Assembly: GCA_025617745.1 (NCBI GenBank)
Contig: CM046863.1
Location: 9,970,935 to 10,034,934 of the forward strand
Direction of reading: 5' to 3'
Origin: Heliocidaris erythrogramma
Taxonomy: Eukaryota > Echinodermata > Echinoidea > Camarodonta > Echinometridae
Length of the DNA stretch: 64,000 nucleotides
Shown here: positions 1 to 12,118 of the stretch, one piece after another
How positions within the stretch are numbered: position 1 is the stretch's first letter
Layout: each line of letters opens with the position of its first letter
Program-made: the position numbers and the translations under genes
The notes under the pieces: model-generated
Databases searched by the model: none
The model's input: only the letters and a program-made list of their open reading frames with translations
Told to the model about the DNA's origin: nothing

Positions 1-1130
1 GGGGTTTCTGCCTAGGCTTGGTTACAAAAAAAAAGACGCCCCGGCCACCTCTGGTAAAATAAACATGTTTGTATCAGTACATATTGGTAGGCTGTCCTTT
101 ACTCCATTTCTTTCCTGTGGGTTGTCGGTCTACTAAGATAATCCCATCATATTTAGTCTAGTCGGAAACATAGGGGTTCCCGTGCACCATCTACATATAT
201 TTTTAACCAAGTTTTTTGTAATGCCTGAAGTCTAAATTAATGAGTTTTTATGTTCCCATTGCCATGATTACCAAATCGTGTCCCATGAGGTTCAAAATCG
301 GCCATTTTAGGGTCCATCCGGGATTTTTGATGAAATTTCATAATTTGCATATCTGTTAAATTAGACATTATGCAAGTATAAAGAAAACAGATTTTCTGAA
401 TAACATTAGTACAGTATAATGAGTCGATTTAGAGAGTTTCTTTTGTTATTTGATTGACCTGGATTCCACAAAACTTAAAAAAGTACGAAAAAAGTGCTAA
501 AATTTTCACAAAAAATCGGCATATATCTCCATTTCGTTTTTTAATAGTAAAAATATATCGTCCTTTTATTTTTTGCTACAGTATGTTGAGAGGGATATAG
601 TCATTATTTCCATGCATAAATAAGCACTTATACTGGAATACTAGTAGTCCCAATATGGTCAGCCTAATGACGCCTTTCAGATTAGGAAATATGCCGTTTT
701 TCATGTTTATCGATGCCCAGCAAAAGGCCTAAAATCTTGAGGGTATGCACGCACCAGTTGCAAATGTTCAGCAATGATCTATAACACATGCACAGTCTAT
801 TCCAGTCAATCTAAGGTATTTTCACCATCGATCATCTTGTGAAAATAATTATCACTCTTGAGGTTTTTCTTTACCAACTGCAACATGATAATAAACTGCA
901 CAGTCATCATTTTTAAATCAAATAAGAACACATCACAAAGTGAAGGATGGATGTTCAGTCATCACCGTACTCTACCAAAGTTAGATTTTTTTTTGCTAAT
1001 TTGCCTAACATTATTTCTGATATCGTAATCATAGCTTTGAGCCCACGGCCCCAAAATCAGTAAAAAACGGAAAAGGTTCACGGGCATATCAGTGAGCAGT
1101 CGCATATTTTCATTAGGAGATAAACGAAAT
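1..1130. other. A+T-rich non-coding DNA
   Basis: I see no coding region, RNA gene or clear repeat here. The sequence is A+T-rich and interrupted by stops in all frames. Confidence 0.5.
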
Positions 1131-1139
1131 TATCAGCTG

Positions 1140-1695
1140 TAGAAATTGATCTCCTTATTTCACCATTATTAGCCGGGGTATAAAAAATACATCGACGAAG
1201 GAAGCACGGGAAAACAAAGTCATCTTCATTCTTAGATGAGGGGCGGCTCATCGTCATCTTAGATGAGGGGTGGCTCCAAGACCTGTGGGGGATATTATTT
1301 TTACCTTGAGTGATATATTTGCCAAAAAGTCCTTATTTTAAGTGGGTCAACTTTTTTAATTCGATAAAATAATCACAACATAATATGATGACATTACTAA
1401 ATTTAGTCTATAAAACGGCCATTTTTGAAGGTTCAAAATGGCTAAATCTTGGGAGCTTCAGGGGGCTCCGCCCTGTGGACCATACTCAAACAGGGGCTTT
1501 GACAATATGTGGACACATCGCTCGGGTAAAAACAATATCTCTCCCCTCCCCCCCCCCTACAGTCCTTGGTGCCACCCCTCATCTAAGGTGACGATGAGCC
1601 ACCCCATCATCAGAAATGAAAATGGCCTTGTTTTCCCGTGCTGTAATTTGACCTCGGCTAAAAATGGTAAAATTATCTAAATTACATATCTCGGT
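1140..1695. repeat. Imperfect inverted-repeat element
   Basis: About 150 bp at 1140-1300 reappears reverse-complemented at 1545-1695. Shared landmarks are 'cttagatgaggggtggc', 'ggctcatcgtca' and 'gcacgggaaaacaa'. The interior is non-coding. This layout fits a small non-autonomous foldback or MITE. No target duplication was found, so its superfamily is unknown. Confidence 0.55.
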
Positions 1696-1887
1696 ACAAC
1701 AGAAGTAAGTCTACTTTAGTTTATAGAAATTGCAAAAATAAATATATTTGTCTATGAAAATAGATACGCAAATAATTCACAGTTATAAAGTTTTAAAACA
1801 TTTTGAAATCCAAAATTGAAGTTACTTCTGATCTATTAATGTAACATAAATAACCTTCATTGAAAGAGTTTGATTCACACATGATCA

Positions 1888-2049
1888 TTTATATTCAGGG
1901 GCCTGGGAGCCGGGGGTGCAGGGTTTTTTTTTTTGTTTTGCTTGTCAGAGATTTTTGGACTAAAAGAGACACTAAAATGCTGAGGACCCTTTTTTTTTTG
2001 CTCACAGCACCCCCAGTAACAAAATCGTTCACAGGCCCCTGTTTATATT
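1888..2049. mobile_element. hAT-type MITE with 8-bp target duplication
   Basis: The element runs 1896-2041 (146 bp) and begins CAGGGGCC and ends GGCCCCTG. It is flanked on both sides by the identical octamer TTTATATT (1888-1895 and 2042-2049). Termini of the CAGGG type with 8-bp duplications are the hallmark of hAT transposons. There is no coding capacity, so it is a non-autonomous copy. The perfect duplication suggests a fairly young insertion. Confidence 0.85.
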
Positions 2050-2654
2050 CATATATATATGACATTCCTCGGGGAATTCATTGGCTGAACCATATTTTGA
2101 GGGGTGTATTGGCTCATTATCGCACGGAAGGTGGCAATTATGGATGAAATCTGACCGACGGTGCTCACTGAACCTGTTCAGTGATTCTCTAATTAACATT
2201 TCCCACGAAGTGAGCGGGTCTATAGATTTTACAACACATTGCAGCAACATTGATGAGTAAATCATTCATTGTTTGGCAAAATGCTTCAGATGTTGAAAAT
2301 TTGGATAACCTCTCTGACTGCAAAAAAAAAAGGGGGGGCTGTATAGCCCCCTTCCCCGTTTTTTTTTAGCAAACATGTTTCATATTATATATTATCACCT
2401 AGTCAGTGGCATAGCCATGATTTTTCAATAGAGGGGGGGGGGGGGGGCAGACGTGAATGATCCAACCGCGTAGCCAGGATTTCATTTTAGGGGGCGGTTG
2501 TTAGCACGCGGAGCATGCAAAATTGGTAATGAGCACGAAAAGCGAGCTCCCCAGGGAGTGGGTGCAGGGAGGGGGAGTTTTCTCAGACGTTTAGTAGCAA
2601 TTTTGAGAGAAAGGCTCTTAGGTTTTTTTAGGTTAGCTTGTGCACCTCCCTGTC
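2050..2654. other. Non-coding DNA with G-run and hAT-like debris
   Basis: Contains a long G homopolymer near 2432-2447. Phrases such as 'cagtggcatagccatga' and 'gcgtagccaggat' resemble hAT-type termini seen elsewhere in the window. No gene is visible. Confidence 0.4.
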
Positions 2655-3635
2655 TTCGCCAGTGCACCTAGTGTATTTTGAAGACAAAGTTACATATCAC
2701 TTTCCACGTACCCGAACTATTTTTGCCCAGAAAACGATTATGTTTACAGGACCAAGTTACTGGAATGCCCTCCCGTTAGAGTTAACAGAAAGTCCCTCTT
2801 TATATTCTTTCAAACGTAAACTGAAGGAACTGTTGTTTAAAGCATATCTTGATGTCAATGAATAGCTTGTACCTGCAAGCATATTGCTTGTGGCTGTCGT
2901 GCTCTCGGAAATACGTCTAAAGAAAAAAATATACAGCCCTGTAATGAATTATTAGACCAAGCTTCTGTAATAAGGGTACCATAATATGCAAACAAAATTA
3001 TAAATTGATTTGTCTTTGTATTTCATTGAATGAATACCAAATTCCAGCAATTATACCTTGCTTTTATGTAATTCTTTTTTTCTTCTTACCACAAAAGTAA
3101 CACTATCAGTAACCTTGCTTGGTCTGATGATGTTTTTCCATGGCTGTATATATAAATCGTCCTTACTTTTTTATATCCGAGAGTGCGACGGCTGACACTA
3201 TTCGGTTGTGTTCATTCCGTTATTTAAATTTACATTTGTATATGTATGTACAGATGAAGTCATTTTTTTGATAATCTGTAATGTTCATTTACCAGCTGAG
3301 CACCCATAATTGTAGAATAATTTAAGTACATTTGTATGCATTGTAAGAAAAGGAAAGGAAATACAACACCACTGCATGTTATCTTTTTTTTTTCCTTGAT
3401 TGGTCATATCCATTCATTTCCGTCCTCCATTCATTACCACAAATTATTTCACCGGGACCTACAGCTTTACAGGCTTGCTTTCACGTAGGTCCCATCATAT
3501 TTCTCTCAGTAAGATGACTAAATTATATTGACCATTTACCTTTATGTTATTTATGTATGTATCTATTTTTGAAATGTAAATGTATGTTGACGAGAAATAT
3601 GAAAATAAATTAAATGAAATGAAAATGAAACATTT
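2655..3635 (+). pseudogene. 5'-truncated LINE: end of reverse-transcriptase ORF plus 3' UTR
   Basis: The reading frame to 2865 encodes the typical C-terminal tail of a CR1/L2-like LINE ORF2. It carries a GPSYWNALPLEL block followed by SLYSFKRKLKELLF, which matches the 'WNSLP...LSSFKRKLKEYLL' signature of these proteins. Everything upstream (endonuclease, RT catalytic core) is missing, as expected from incomplete reverse transcription. Downstream lies an A+T-rich 3' UTR ending near 3635 in a short aaatg/aaat-rich tail, the usual LINE 3' terminus. The fragment is dead. The exact clade cannot be fixed without alignment. Confidence 0.75.
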
Positions 3636-3943
3636 AAATAATTATCACTTTGGTCTGCGAACAACCTCATATTAAAGTTGTAGGTTTAATAGATGCCCGA
3701 AATGTCCTAATATCCTCATATTGTGGTAGCGAGATATCAGGCAATCCTTATCTTTGGGCAGGAGGGTGCCTTTATATAATAATTTTGATGATTATCTCGT
3801 GTATTTTGATGATGAAATCATATTCTATAGACACCAAAGAGTCTTCTTTATTTTTTTAGCTTGCTCCCTCCGCTCGCTCGCAAGATTTAAAATTGGCTTG
3901 ATTTCGTGCAGCAAACAAACTCATATTCGGCAGCGAGGTTACG

Positions 3944-4370
3944 GAATATAGAATTTTAAATTATAAGTATTTTGACAAAGAAAAAAATCTAGATTAATCA
4001 TAATATTGCTTGCTTGCTTCGCTCTCTTACAAAATATAGAAACAGGATGGTTAATATTCGGCAAGCGGCGCAAGCACCTCCCCCCTCCCACTTCGAAAAA
4101 AAGCTCCGCGGCCCCTGCCTATCGCCATATGACTTAGAATACCTGAAAGAGCAACCGAATATAGAATTTTAAATTATAAGTATTTTGATGACAAAGAAAA
4201 AAATCTAGATTAATCATAATATTGCTTGCTTGCTTCGCTCTCTTACAAAATATAGAAACAGGATGGTTAATATTCGGCAAGCGGCGCAAGCACCTCCCCC
4301 CTCCCACTTCGAAAAAAAGCTCCGCGGCCCCTGCCTATCGCCATATGACTTAGAATACCTGAAAGAGCAA
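3944..4370. repeat. Tandem duplication, ~213-bp unit
   Basis: 3944-4154 is repeated at 4157-4370. The only clear difference is a 3-bp insertion (tttgacaaag versus tttgatgacaaag). The unit contains 'gcttgcttcgctctc' and 'caagcggcgcaagcacc'. It is non-coding and its near identity implies a recent event. Confidence 0.9.
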
Positions 4371-5100
4371 GATTTATGTATCACCATGCGTCGTAATTTG
4401 TGTTTATTATTTTTCACGGTAGTGAATATTATCAAGTGTTTTGGGGTTTTTTTTTACATACAGGGTTTTGCTAATTACAGAGGAGATGTCGTCATGAGAA
4501 AATATCCATTGTGTATATAAGAAATTCATCATGTTTTTCATTGCATTTTCCTTCAAGATGTGTGCAACTTTTATGCAAGTATTGTATAACGAGTGTGAAA
4601 TGAAAAATTGTGTCGAAGTATCGTACATGATACTACATGATGCTTAATGATGTTTTATAAGATTAATACAATTGAATAAGCAAATCTTTATTAAGTTTCT
4701 GGACTCAGTATTATACAAGCTTTGCATTCAAACAGGTCCAACTGTTACAAAATATTATCACTTAGGTCAATATTTGTGCATCATACTTTACTTTATGTTT
4801 CTATGAAAAACGTCATTGTTATCACAGTTGTAATTCCATTTTGTTATGTTATGCTCTGCAATATGATTATAATAAATCTAAATCTGAATAATTTGTCTTA
4901 ATGATACTGGAATTAAGCTTCGAAACTTTGAAAAATTATCTAAAGGAATTTATCTGTGTGACCCGATGTTTGCATAATATTGTTAAACAAACACTTATAA
5001 CTCACATATTCAGAAAAAAGGTTTGCGGTACAACCATGTGAGTTGGAATAACTCCACGTTCCGGTCAGAATGCTCTGGCCGTCGTCAGGAGAATAAGAAG
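4371..5100. other. Non-coding DNA
   Basis: No gene or repeat family recognised. A+T-rich, with stops in all frames. Confidence 0.45.
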
Positions 5101-5102
5101 AG

Positions 5103-5104
<2 letters not shown>

Positions 5105-5140
<36 letters not shown>
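5105..5140. repeat. (AT)n microsatellite
   Basis: An uninterrupted run of about 18 AT dinucleotides. Confidence 0.95.
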
Positions 5141-5143
<3 letters not shown>

Positions 5144-5339
5144 GCGGTAGAAATTCTACAGCTTCACAATTTGTTTGTAATGTTAGGCAATTCACTTTTA
5201 AAATGGAGGCAAACAATAACATCACGGAATTAGTATAGAAAGAAATAGTACCAATAACATCAAAGTACCTGCATTGAAAGGATGAATAACATCAAGGTAC
5301 CTGCATTGAAAGGATAAGTAACATCAAACTAATCCTGCG

Positions 5340-5880
5340 TTGAAAAAACATTGAAAACAAGTAAACAATAGGACTAAGAAACCAAGACCCCCATTTTCAC
5401 ACTCAAATTTCTGTTCCAAAGCATATCATTTTTTTCTTCTTGAGAAATATAAGAGAGAAAACCGAGATAAAGCACCGCTCTATTCTTCATTCCGTACTTC
5501 CAGCGGTTCCATGTCACCCCTGAAAATCAAACTAGTTCCAAGGCATGCAGTCCCCCCCCCCCCCCCCCAAAAAAAAATAAAATAAAAAAAAAAAAAATAA
5601 ATAAATAAAAAATAAAAAAATAATAATAATAAATAAATAAATAAAAAATAAATAAAAAAAAAAAAAAAAAAAAAAAAAAACAATCCCATATATATATATA
5701 TATATTTCAATAAAAACCAGTTCCATAGCATATTTATATTGTAATCCAGTTCCAAAGACCCTCTTTTTCCAAAATGTTGGTTCCGAAGACCATCCTTTTC
5801 ATGATACCCTAGTTGGGATGCCCCCTTTTGCTTGCTTGTGGCACATACCTCTTTTGGGTTGAGTGCCCCCCTCCCCCTCC
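5340..5880. repeat. Degenerate 'gttccaaag' repeats with poly-C and A-rich block
   Basis: Loosely repeated phrases such as 'ccagttccaaagaccc', 'tagttccaaggcat' and 'ggttccgaagacc' surround a C17 tract near 5553 and about 120 bp of A/aaat low complexity. The reverse strand stays open only because the A-rich strand reads as Phe/Ile/Leu/Tyr codons. It is not a gene. Confidence 0.6.
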
Positions 5881-6075
5881 GCCGGCAAAATTGCTTGAAT
5901 TATTCCGAATAGACAACAGAGATCATCAATAAATTTTTATGTAGGCCTATTTCTTCAATATACTCACACGACAATAATTATGAATACAGAAAACCTAGCT
6001 GTGATTATTCAGAATAGACAACAGCAAATATCACTTTTGTAATTTTTCAACATTGTCACATGACCAATTTAACAA

Positions 6076-6375
6076 CTTTTAGAAAATCCAAATAAAGAAT
6101 AAATGACTTCAAGATTTAAAAATATAAAACTTCGTCTTTTTTGTACAATTATTTTGATGATTACAATGATGAATTTCAAATGAATCCTATCACGACATTC
6201 TCATCATCAAAGACGACATCTTTCTCTTTTAGAAAATCCAAATAAAGAATAAATGACTTCAAGATTTAAAAATATAAAACTTCGTCTTTTTTGTACAATT
6301 ATTTTGATGATTACAATGATGAATTTCAAATGAATCCTATCACGACATTCTCATCATCAAAGACGACATCTTTCT
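6076..6375. repeat. Perfect 150-bp tandem duplication
   Basis: 6076-6225 is repeated base for base at 6226-6375 (starts 'cttttagaaaatcc', ends 'gacgacatctttct'). Non-coding. Perfect identity means it is very young or an assembly stutter. Confidence 0.93.
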
Positions 6376-6529
6376 CCCCAGCACGACCTTTTAGCGAATG
6401 TCGTGAGCGATGTGCTCTGGTTTTTGTCGTTTGTCGTGTCGTTTGTCGTTGGCCGTGTTCGGTGTGAATCAACCGTAAGTCTCCGCTCATTCAGTGTGTA
6501 CGCATTATTCATAGTGATTGCTATTTATA

Positions 6530-7018
6530 ATAGGAGAAGAGGGTCGCTATTCATAATCGACGAAAAGGTTCATTACTCATGAGGACCGCTATTCATAATA
6601 AGTCATAAGGGTCGCTATACATAATACAGGTACAGGGGTTGCTATTCATAATACCAATTCTGAGTCGTTAATCATAAGGGTCGCTCATAATCAAAGAAGA
6701 GGGTCGCTATTCATAATAGAAGAAGGTCGCTGTTTCTACATGTCAATATTCATAAGGGTCGCTATTCCTAAAGGTCAATATTCATAAGGGTCGCTATTCG
6801 TAATCAAGGAAGAGGGTCTCTATATCTATAACCGGAGAAGAGGGTCGCTATTCATAATCGAAGAAGAGGGTCGCTATTTATAATCGGAGAAGAGGGTCGC
6901 TATTCATAATGGAAGAAGAGGGTGCTATTCATAATGGTAGAAGAGGGTCCCTATTCATAATCGAAGAAGAGGGTCGCTATTCATAATCAAAGAAGATGGT
7001 CGCTATTCATAGTCGAAA
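6530..7018. repeat. Minisatellite, 'gagggtcgctattcataat' core
   Basis: Roughly eighteen units of a variable 20-28 bp motif. The core is agggtcgctattcataat followed by a linker such as cgaagaag or ggagaag. Units in the right half are more uniform than those on the left, as expected when an array is homogenised at one end. Non-coding. Confidence 0.9.
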
Positions 7019-7370
7019 AGAAGGGTTAGGGTTAGGATTATTTGTAAAATATTGTAATTTGATTTTTGATTGTTCAATAAAACACACGAATATGAAAACC
7101 CCCCTGAAATAAGCAAACAAAATGATAATATTGGATGGGAGACACCCCCATGGCTATAGAGGGAGGGGCGATGGAACAACAAATATCCCCCTCCCCCCTC
7201 AGTCCGACCACGCTGCGCCATTCGATCCACCTTACCTCGGTACAAGCACATACTACTGACAATTTTCGTCAAAGTAATTCAGCCTGTATGCGGGTGGGAG
7301 GGGGTGGGGGTTGCTGTAGTAGGTGTTGCCATCATGTGCTGTTCTATCATGTCCATAATCCTCCGAAAAG

Positions 7371-7640
7371 ACGAGATAGCTCAGTGGTCGAGCAGTGGCT
7401 TCGTAACTGAAGGACCCGGGTTCGAAACTAGGATGCACTCGTGTTCATTGGTAAAGCATTAACCCCAAGTCCCTCAGAGATGACGTGAAACCGTTGGTCC
7501 CATGGTTGTTTACTTACAAGCAGTATGCAATTACAGTATACCATTGGCACTGATGGAATAATCTCAGGTTGATGCTGAAGTTTAAAGACTTCGAAACATG
7601 TGCCGCTCGATAAAGTGCTATGTGTTTTGTCATGTTTGTT
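7371..7640 (+). mobile_element. tRNA-derived SINE
   Basis: The head (7371-7443) is tRNA-like. It has an A box (tagctcagtgg), a B box (gggttcgaaac) and the remains of an acceptor stem (acgag pairing with ctcgt). Internal A and B boxes form an RNA polymerase III promoter. The following 'tggtaaagcattaacccc' and 'gatgacgtgaaaccgttggtccc' form a non-tRNA body. The 3' limit is uncertain; a GT run follows. It is a mobile SINE rather than a working tRNA because the anticodon arm is poorly formed. Confidence 0.65.
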
Positions 7641-8144
7641 TGTGTGTGTGTGTGTGTAATTGGGTTTTTACAGACGTGTATGAATCAGATATGATTATTT
7701 ACGTCTGGGACCGACCTTTAACGTCACCATCCGAAAGACGTGACTCCAAAAGTTTGTAAAAGTATTTGCCCCTTTTATAGGCTATCCTTGACACTGATAT
7801 CAAGACCTAGCCTAGCTAACATTATTTGCCCTGACCCGGTGTTGACAAAAATGAAGTAGAACATAACGCATAGATATATATTTCCTATTGTAATTTGTCC
7901 CCTTGTGGGGAATCTTGCCACACCACACTGCCCCAGTCTGATCTTATCCTGGCTACGCCACTGAGACATCACGAAGAGCAAGCAGATCTATTATCATTGT
8001 CATTTAGAAACTATCAATTTTTATTCGACAATAATAATCTATGGGCCAACGTAGACCCCCTCCCCCCCCCCTTAGGCACAATTTTTTGTGATGTTTTCCT
8101 GGTAGCTAGGACCCTAGGCTATCAGAATCTGCCTGTTTGCCAAA
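7641..8144. other. Non-coding DNA
   Basis: Contains a GT run, a C-run near 8060 and a hAT-like phrase ('tggctacgccactgag') near 7951. No gene seen. Confidence 0.4.
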
Positions 8145-8380
8145 TAGTTAGTGGTGGGTGTGGCCACCAGGGCCGTTACCATGGCAACGCATCAAGGAAA
8201 TATAGGAATTTACTAAAATACCTAATATTTCTAATTCAGAAATTAGAAAAATGACCGGTAACCATCTAAATATATGTATTTTGAGTTTCCTGATTGATTG
8301 AAACCAAAATCTAGGTCATTTAAAGTCACGGTCATGTAAAAAATGGCCGTTACTATGGAAACGGTAACATAAAAAGTTTA
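8145..8380 (-). repeat. Isolated inverted unit of the ~357-bp repeat
   Basis: 'ggtggccaccagggccgtta', 'aatatatgtatttt', 'catttaaagtcac' and 'ggccgttactatggaaacgg' are the reverse complement of landmarks in the tandem family at 15780-17310. This is therefore a separate, diverged single unit about 7.5 kb away, outside the foldback transposons. Confidence 0.7.
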
Positions 8381-10148
8381 TATTTTGGAAAAATATCTAA
8401 ACTTATCAGTATAAAATGGACAGAAAGGTGTCTACACAATCCAATAAATGGATTCACCTCAGTCACAGAACCTAATGTATTCACAAGATGATAAACTTGT
8501 CGGTCTGTAGCTAAAGCTGTCTACTTGAAATAAATCTGAGAAGATTGGACTAGAATTTAGCATACTTTCCCCTAATCCTACCCATAAGAAATCTGCATGT
8601 TCATTAAGGATTAACAGCATGGCCAAGGTGTTCTAGGATTTGGACTTCATCAGAAACAGGGCCAAAGAATTGAATTTTTGGGTGCCTCATCATAGATCAA
8701 GTCCAGGACTAAAGTGTTGATACCTGCCTGGAGATTTTTATATTTGCTAGAAGGTATTCAAAAAAGTCACTGAGAAGGCCTGTGGTGCAATTGCAGCTCA
8801 GCATTCTCATGCCTTGCATGATTGGGGTACATGTATATTAGCCATGGACTTGATGTGTTGGGGACCATAAGACCTCTAAGTTTACATATTGGTTGCCCTT
8901 ACAGTTAAGCTGCAGTTCTTTTGGCTTTAGAGGAGATATGGCCTATAGTTTGTGAGATTGTTCCTCTAATACTATCTTGCCTTAAGCATGGTTGATTAAA
9001 GAATGGGGTATATTTTTGGTAGAGTTTAGTGGCTAAGTCCATAATATTTTGAAATTAGTGAACACAAGCGGGTTTGTCGATCTATCTTTTACAGCTTTAA
9101 GGCGTTCTGCAGCCTTACTTGAACTGAGTATTCTCTTATTAAAACTTGGTTGACTTTCTTACAAGTCTGATATGGTGAGGCACTCTTATCTGGCTTGAAT
9201 CACAGGCTAAGAAGGTCATGGTGAGGAGATTATCCAACCCTCCTCCGGTTTGGTTTGGCAGAATAAAGTCAGAACTCAGGATGGAGATATAGGTGTCATC
9301 TATACCTCCACCACTATGTTAGAAGAGAATACATTTTTTGCAATACTTGAGTAATGTCTCTATGGTTAGGATGAAGATGATGAGTGAATCCTCACTTCAC
9401 CCTAGAGGAAATTCAAGTTTACATAGTATAGCTTGGTATGTAGTTCTGAAGTCTGTCAGTGCCTTCTTGTATCTTGTCTTCATGATAACTCTGATGGGTA
9501 ATCCTCAACCTCATCAAAAGTAGCGGGTGTTGCTGCAAGAGGAATTCTGCTGAAAATGTTCCGTACCTCTATCCCAATGATGCTCTCTAACTTCTGATTC
9601 CTAATGGCATCCATTTATAGAACTCCTTGAAGGGGCAAAGTGGGATACAAGTAGCTCTCACTCATGTCAACTGGGTGTGGACACTTATGTACCTCAGTTA
9701 TCATTTCACAGATGACTGTGAACTCAAAACCGACACATTAATTGCAGTTAGCAGTACAGTCAGAAATTAACTTTATAAAAATATATCATTACTAACATTA
9801 TCTTTCGTGTTGTGAAATCACAGAAATATGCCACTATTTTCTAAATATAGATTTCTCGATCACAATCTGCCTTAGCAGCGACCATATTTGGATATGATCA
9901 TTGGGAATAAATGATTAACATTTTCAATGCAATCATTCAGGCTGCTTGCAATGGAGATATCTAGCATGTCTATACTGTTATATTGTTTTAAAATAATGTT
10001 CAACTAAAACAATGCCACTTTCTGAAATGCCAATATTTTAAAGATGCTTTTGGTGCTCACAGCCACAGTACAACACCTACCAAGTGGTCAAAGTTAATAC
10101 TGTAATACGACAGCACAGTAGATGAGAGTATCTCTAAGTACAGTGGTA
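8381..10148. other. Unique non-coding DNA
   Basis: No repeat family recognised. Short open stretches exist on both strands (for example about 47 codons on the minus strand near 9500-9640), but none is long or family-like enough to call. Confidence 0.4.
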
Positions 10149-10161
10149 CCTTTTTAGGTTA

Positions 10162-10590
10162 CATGTCGTTTTTCCGAAGGTTCGTATTTCCGAAGGTTCG
10201 TTTTTCCGAAGGTTCATAATTCCGAAGGTTCGTTATTCCGAAGGTTCGTTACTCCGAAGGTTCGTTTTTCCGAAGGTTCGTTTTTCCGAAGGTTCTTTTT
10301 TCCGAAAATGAAATAGGGTTCATAATTCCGAAGGTTCGTATTTCCGAAAATGAAATGAGGTTCGTATTTCCGAAAATGAAAAAGGGTTCGTATTTCCGAA
10401 AATGAAAAAGGGTTCGTATTTCCGAAAATGAAAAAGGGTTCGTATTTCCGAAAATGAAATAGGGTTCGTATTTCCGAAAATGAAAAAGGGTTCGTATTTC
10501 CGAAAATGAAATAGGGTTCGTATTTCCGAAAATGAAAAAGGGTTCGTATTTCCGAAAATGAAAAAGGGTTCGTATTTCTGAAAATGAAAA
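10162..10590 (-). repeat. Foldback arm tandem array (element I, left)
   Basis: 16-bp units at the outer end (10162-10310) change to 26-bp units 'ggttcgtatttccgaaaatgaaaaag' further in. Occasional units read 'gaaataggg' or 'ataattccg', giving at least two interspersed unit types. Long open frames over the array are by-products of the unit composition. Confidence 0.92.
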
Positions 10591-10817
10591 AAGGTTGTAA
10601 ATTCAGAGAATACGGCGTCAATCCGTATTTCGGATAGGGAGGAGGGGAAAGACGGCCAAGTGTAAAGATATTCATTTCGTACTCAATAATCATTACAATG
10701 ATGATAACAATTATAATAAAATCCAGAGAAATAGCCATTATATTATCCTAATTCCTATCAATATTATTATTATTATTATTATAATTACTATTATTATTAT
10801 CATCATTATTGTCATTA

Positions 10818-11090
10818 TTATACTTTACTTACTTTACTTTAATCCCACGATGATATAGGACGAATGCCTGTTCATCGATCGTAGCTTATTGTATCATGTG
10901 ATATATACATTTTCCATAGCATGTCATAACAAAAACGAATATGTGTCGGGAAAGGACAAAAATGTGTGAAAGATTCAAGATATTGACTCATACAGCCTAT
11001 ATTGGCTCGTAAACAAGATCATAATTTTTAGACCAGTATTTATCTAGTCTGTTCTTAAAGGAGTTTACAGAAGTTGCTGAGATAATTATT
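10818..11090 (-). pseudogene. 5'-truncated LINE 3' end inserted in foldback arm
   Basis: On the minus strand this begins with a peptide ATSVNSFKNRLDKYW, the standard C-terminal motif of many LINE reverse-transcriptase proteins. It runs through a short UTR to a tail that is a (AAAGT)n-like microsatellite (actttactt repeats on the plus strand, 10820-10845). The block is absent from the matching arm of foldback element II, so it is an insertion into element I. Only the last few tens of codons survive. Confidence 0.7.
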
Positions 11091-11977
11091 AATATTATTA
11101 TCATTATTATCATTGCTCCTATTATAATAACCAATATTTGTGAGCGAGCGTAGAGAGCGAGCGCCTCAGGAATCCATGTTTCATTTCTCATAAAATGATA
11201 TTACTTCGGTGATTAAAATACATACTGATGTATTGAAGAAAGTGAATGATCGGATTCCGGATTAAATTTGCTACAACGAAATTGGCTTGAAGTTATTTAT
11301 ATTATGTATATACCGCTTTGGAAAATGAGACACACCAAAGTTCCAAGTAGATCTTTACAAGCAGAAAATGGCCACGTAATGTTTTTGAAAGGGGGAGCTG
11401 ATGCCTCTTGGCAGAATATCATACTCCCCGTTTCTACAATTTGCAAGCGAGCGAAGCGAGTTAGAAAAAAACATAAAACCCTTTATTTTATTGTAATGGA
11501 AATGCAATTTCGCCATCAAAAGACAAATATAGAACATGTAATAATGAGCCATGAATAATATTACTTAACCCTGCTGCCGAATATGGAATATTTGGGCACT
11601 TCACTCGCCCTAATGAAGGGCGTTCCCTGTCCTAAACTATTCCGTTTCTAAATCTTACGCGCTAGTGAGCAAGTAAAAAAAAGGAGATAATTATTGTCTA
11701 TAGAATAATGATTTTGTTACCAGATAATCCAAACAACGATAACATTTTGAGTACCTTCCCGCCCACAGATAAGGATAGCCGACCATCTCGCTTCCCATAT
11801 GCAAAATAAAAGGATGTTCGGGCACCACGCTGCTGGATTCCAGCGAGCCAAACATTGACACTCTTTAAGATGTAATTACTTCGTCAACATTCAAAATAAA
11901 TTGTGATTAAAAAAGTATACTATGAAAAGTGTATACTAAAAATAAGGTGGGGGCGTCCTGCATCCCTAGCCCTCAGA

Positions 11978-12118
11978 GCCATCTATTACAGAGTTTGGCC
12001 AACTCGGCTCCATGTAGGTAGCAATATGGCGCTTGTTGCTTTGTTAGGTAAGCACTAAACAAAGGAATATACGCCATGTTGTGCCCAAATAAACCGAGTT
12101 GGCCGAAGTCTGTAATAT
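11978..12118. repeat. Short palindromic element at arm/core junction
   Basis: 'attacagagtttggccaactcgg' is mirrored by 'ccgagttggccgaagtctgtaat' about 100 bp later. In foldback II the matching sequence (22745-22868) stops inside the right half of this palindrome, so the shared arm ends within it (about 12101). Confidence 0.7.

Noticed and set aside
7895..8254. 119-codon plus-strand frame
   Set aside because: It runs across hAT-like debris, a C-run and the inverted 357-bp repeat unit, with no domain.
8381..10148. Possible decayed transposon polyprotein on the minus strand
   Set aside because: Short open stretches can be strung together but contain frequent stops and no recognisable motif.
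10162..10590. CRISPR-like direct repeats
   Set aside because: Units are contiguous with no unique spacers, no cas genes are present, and the context is eukaryotic.
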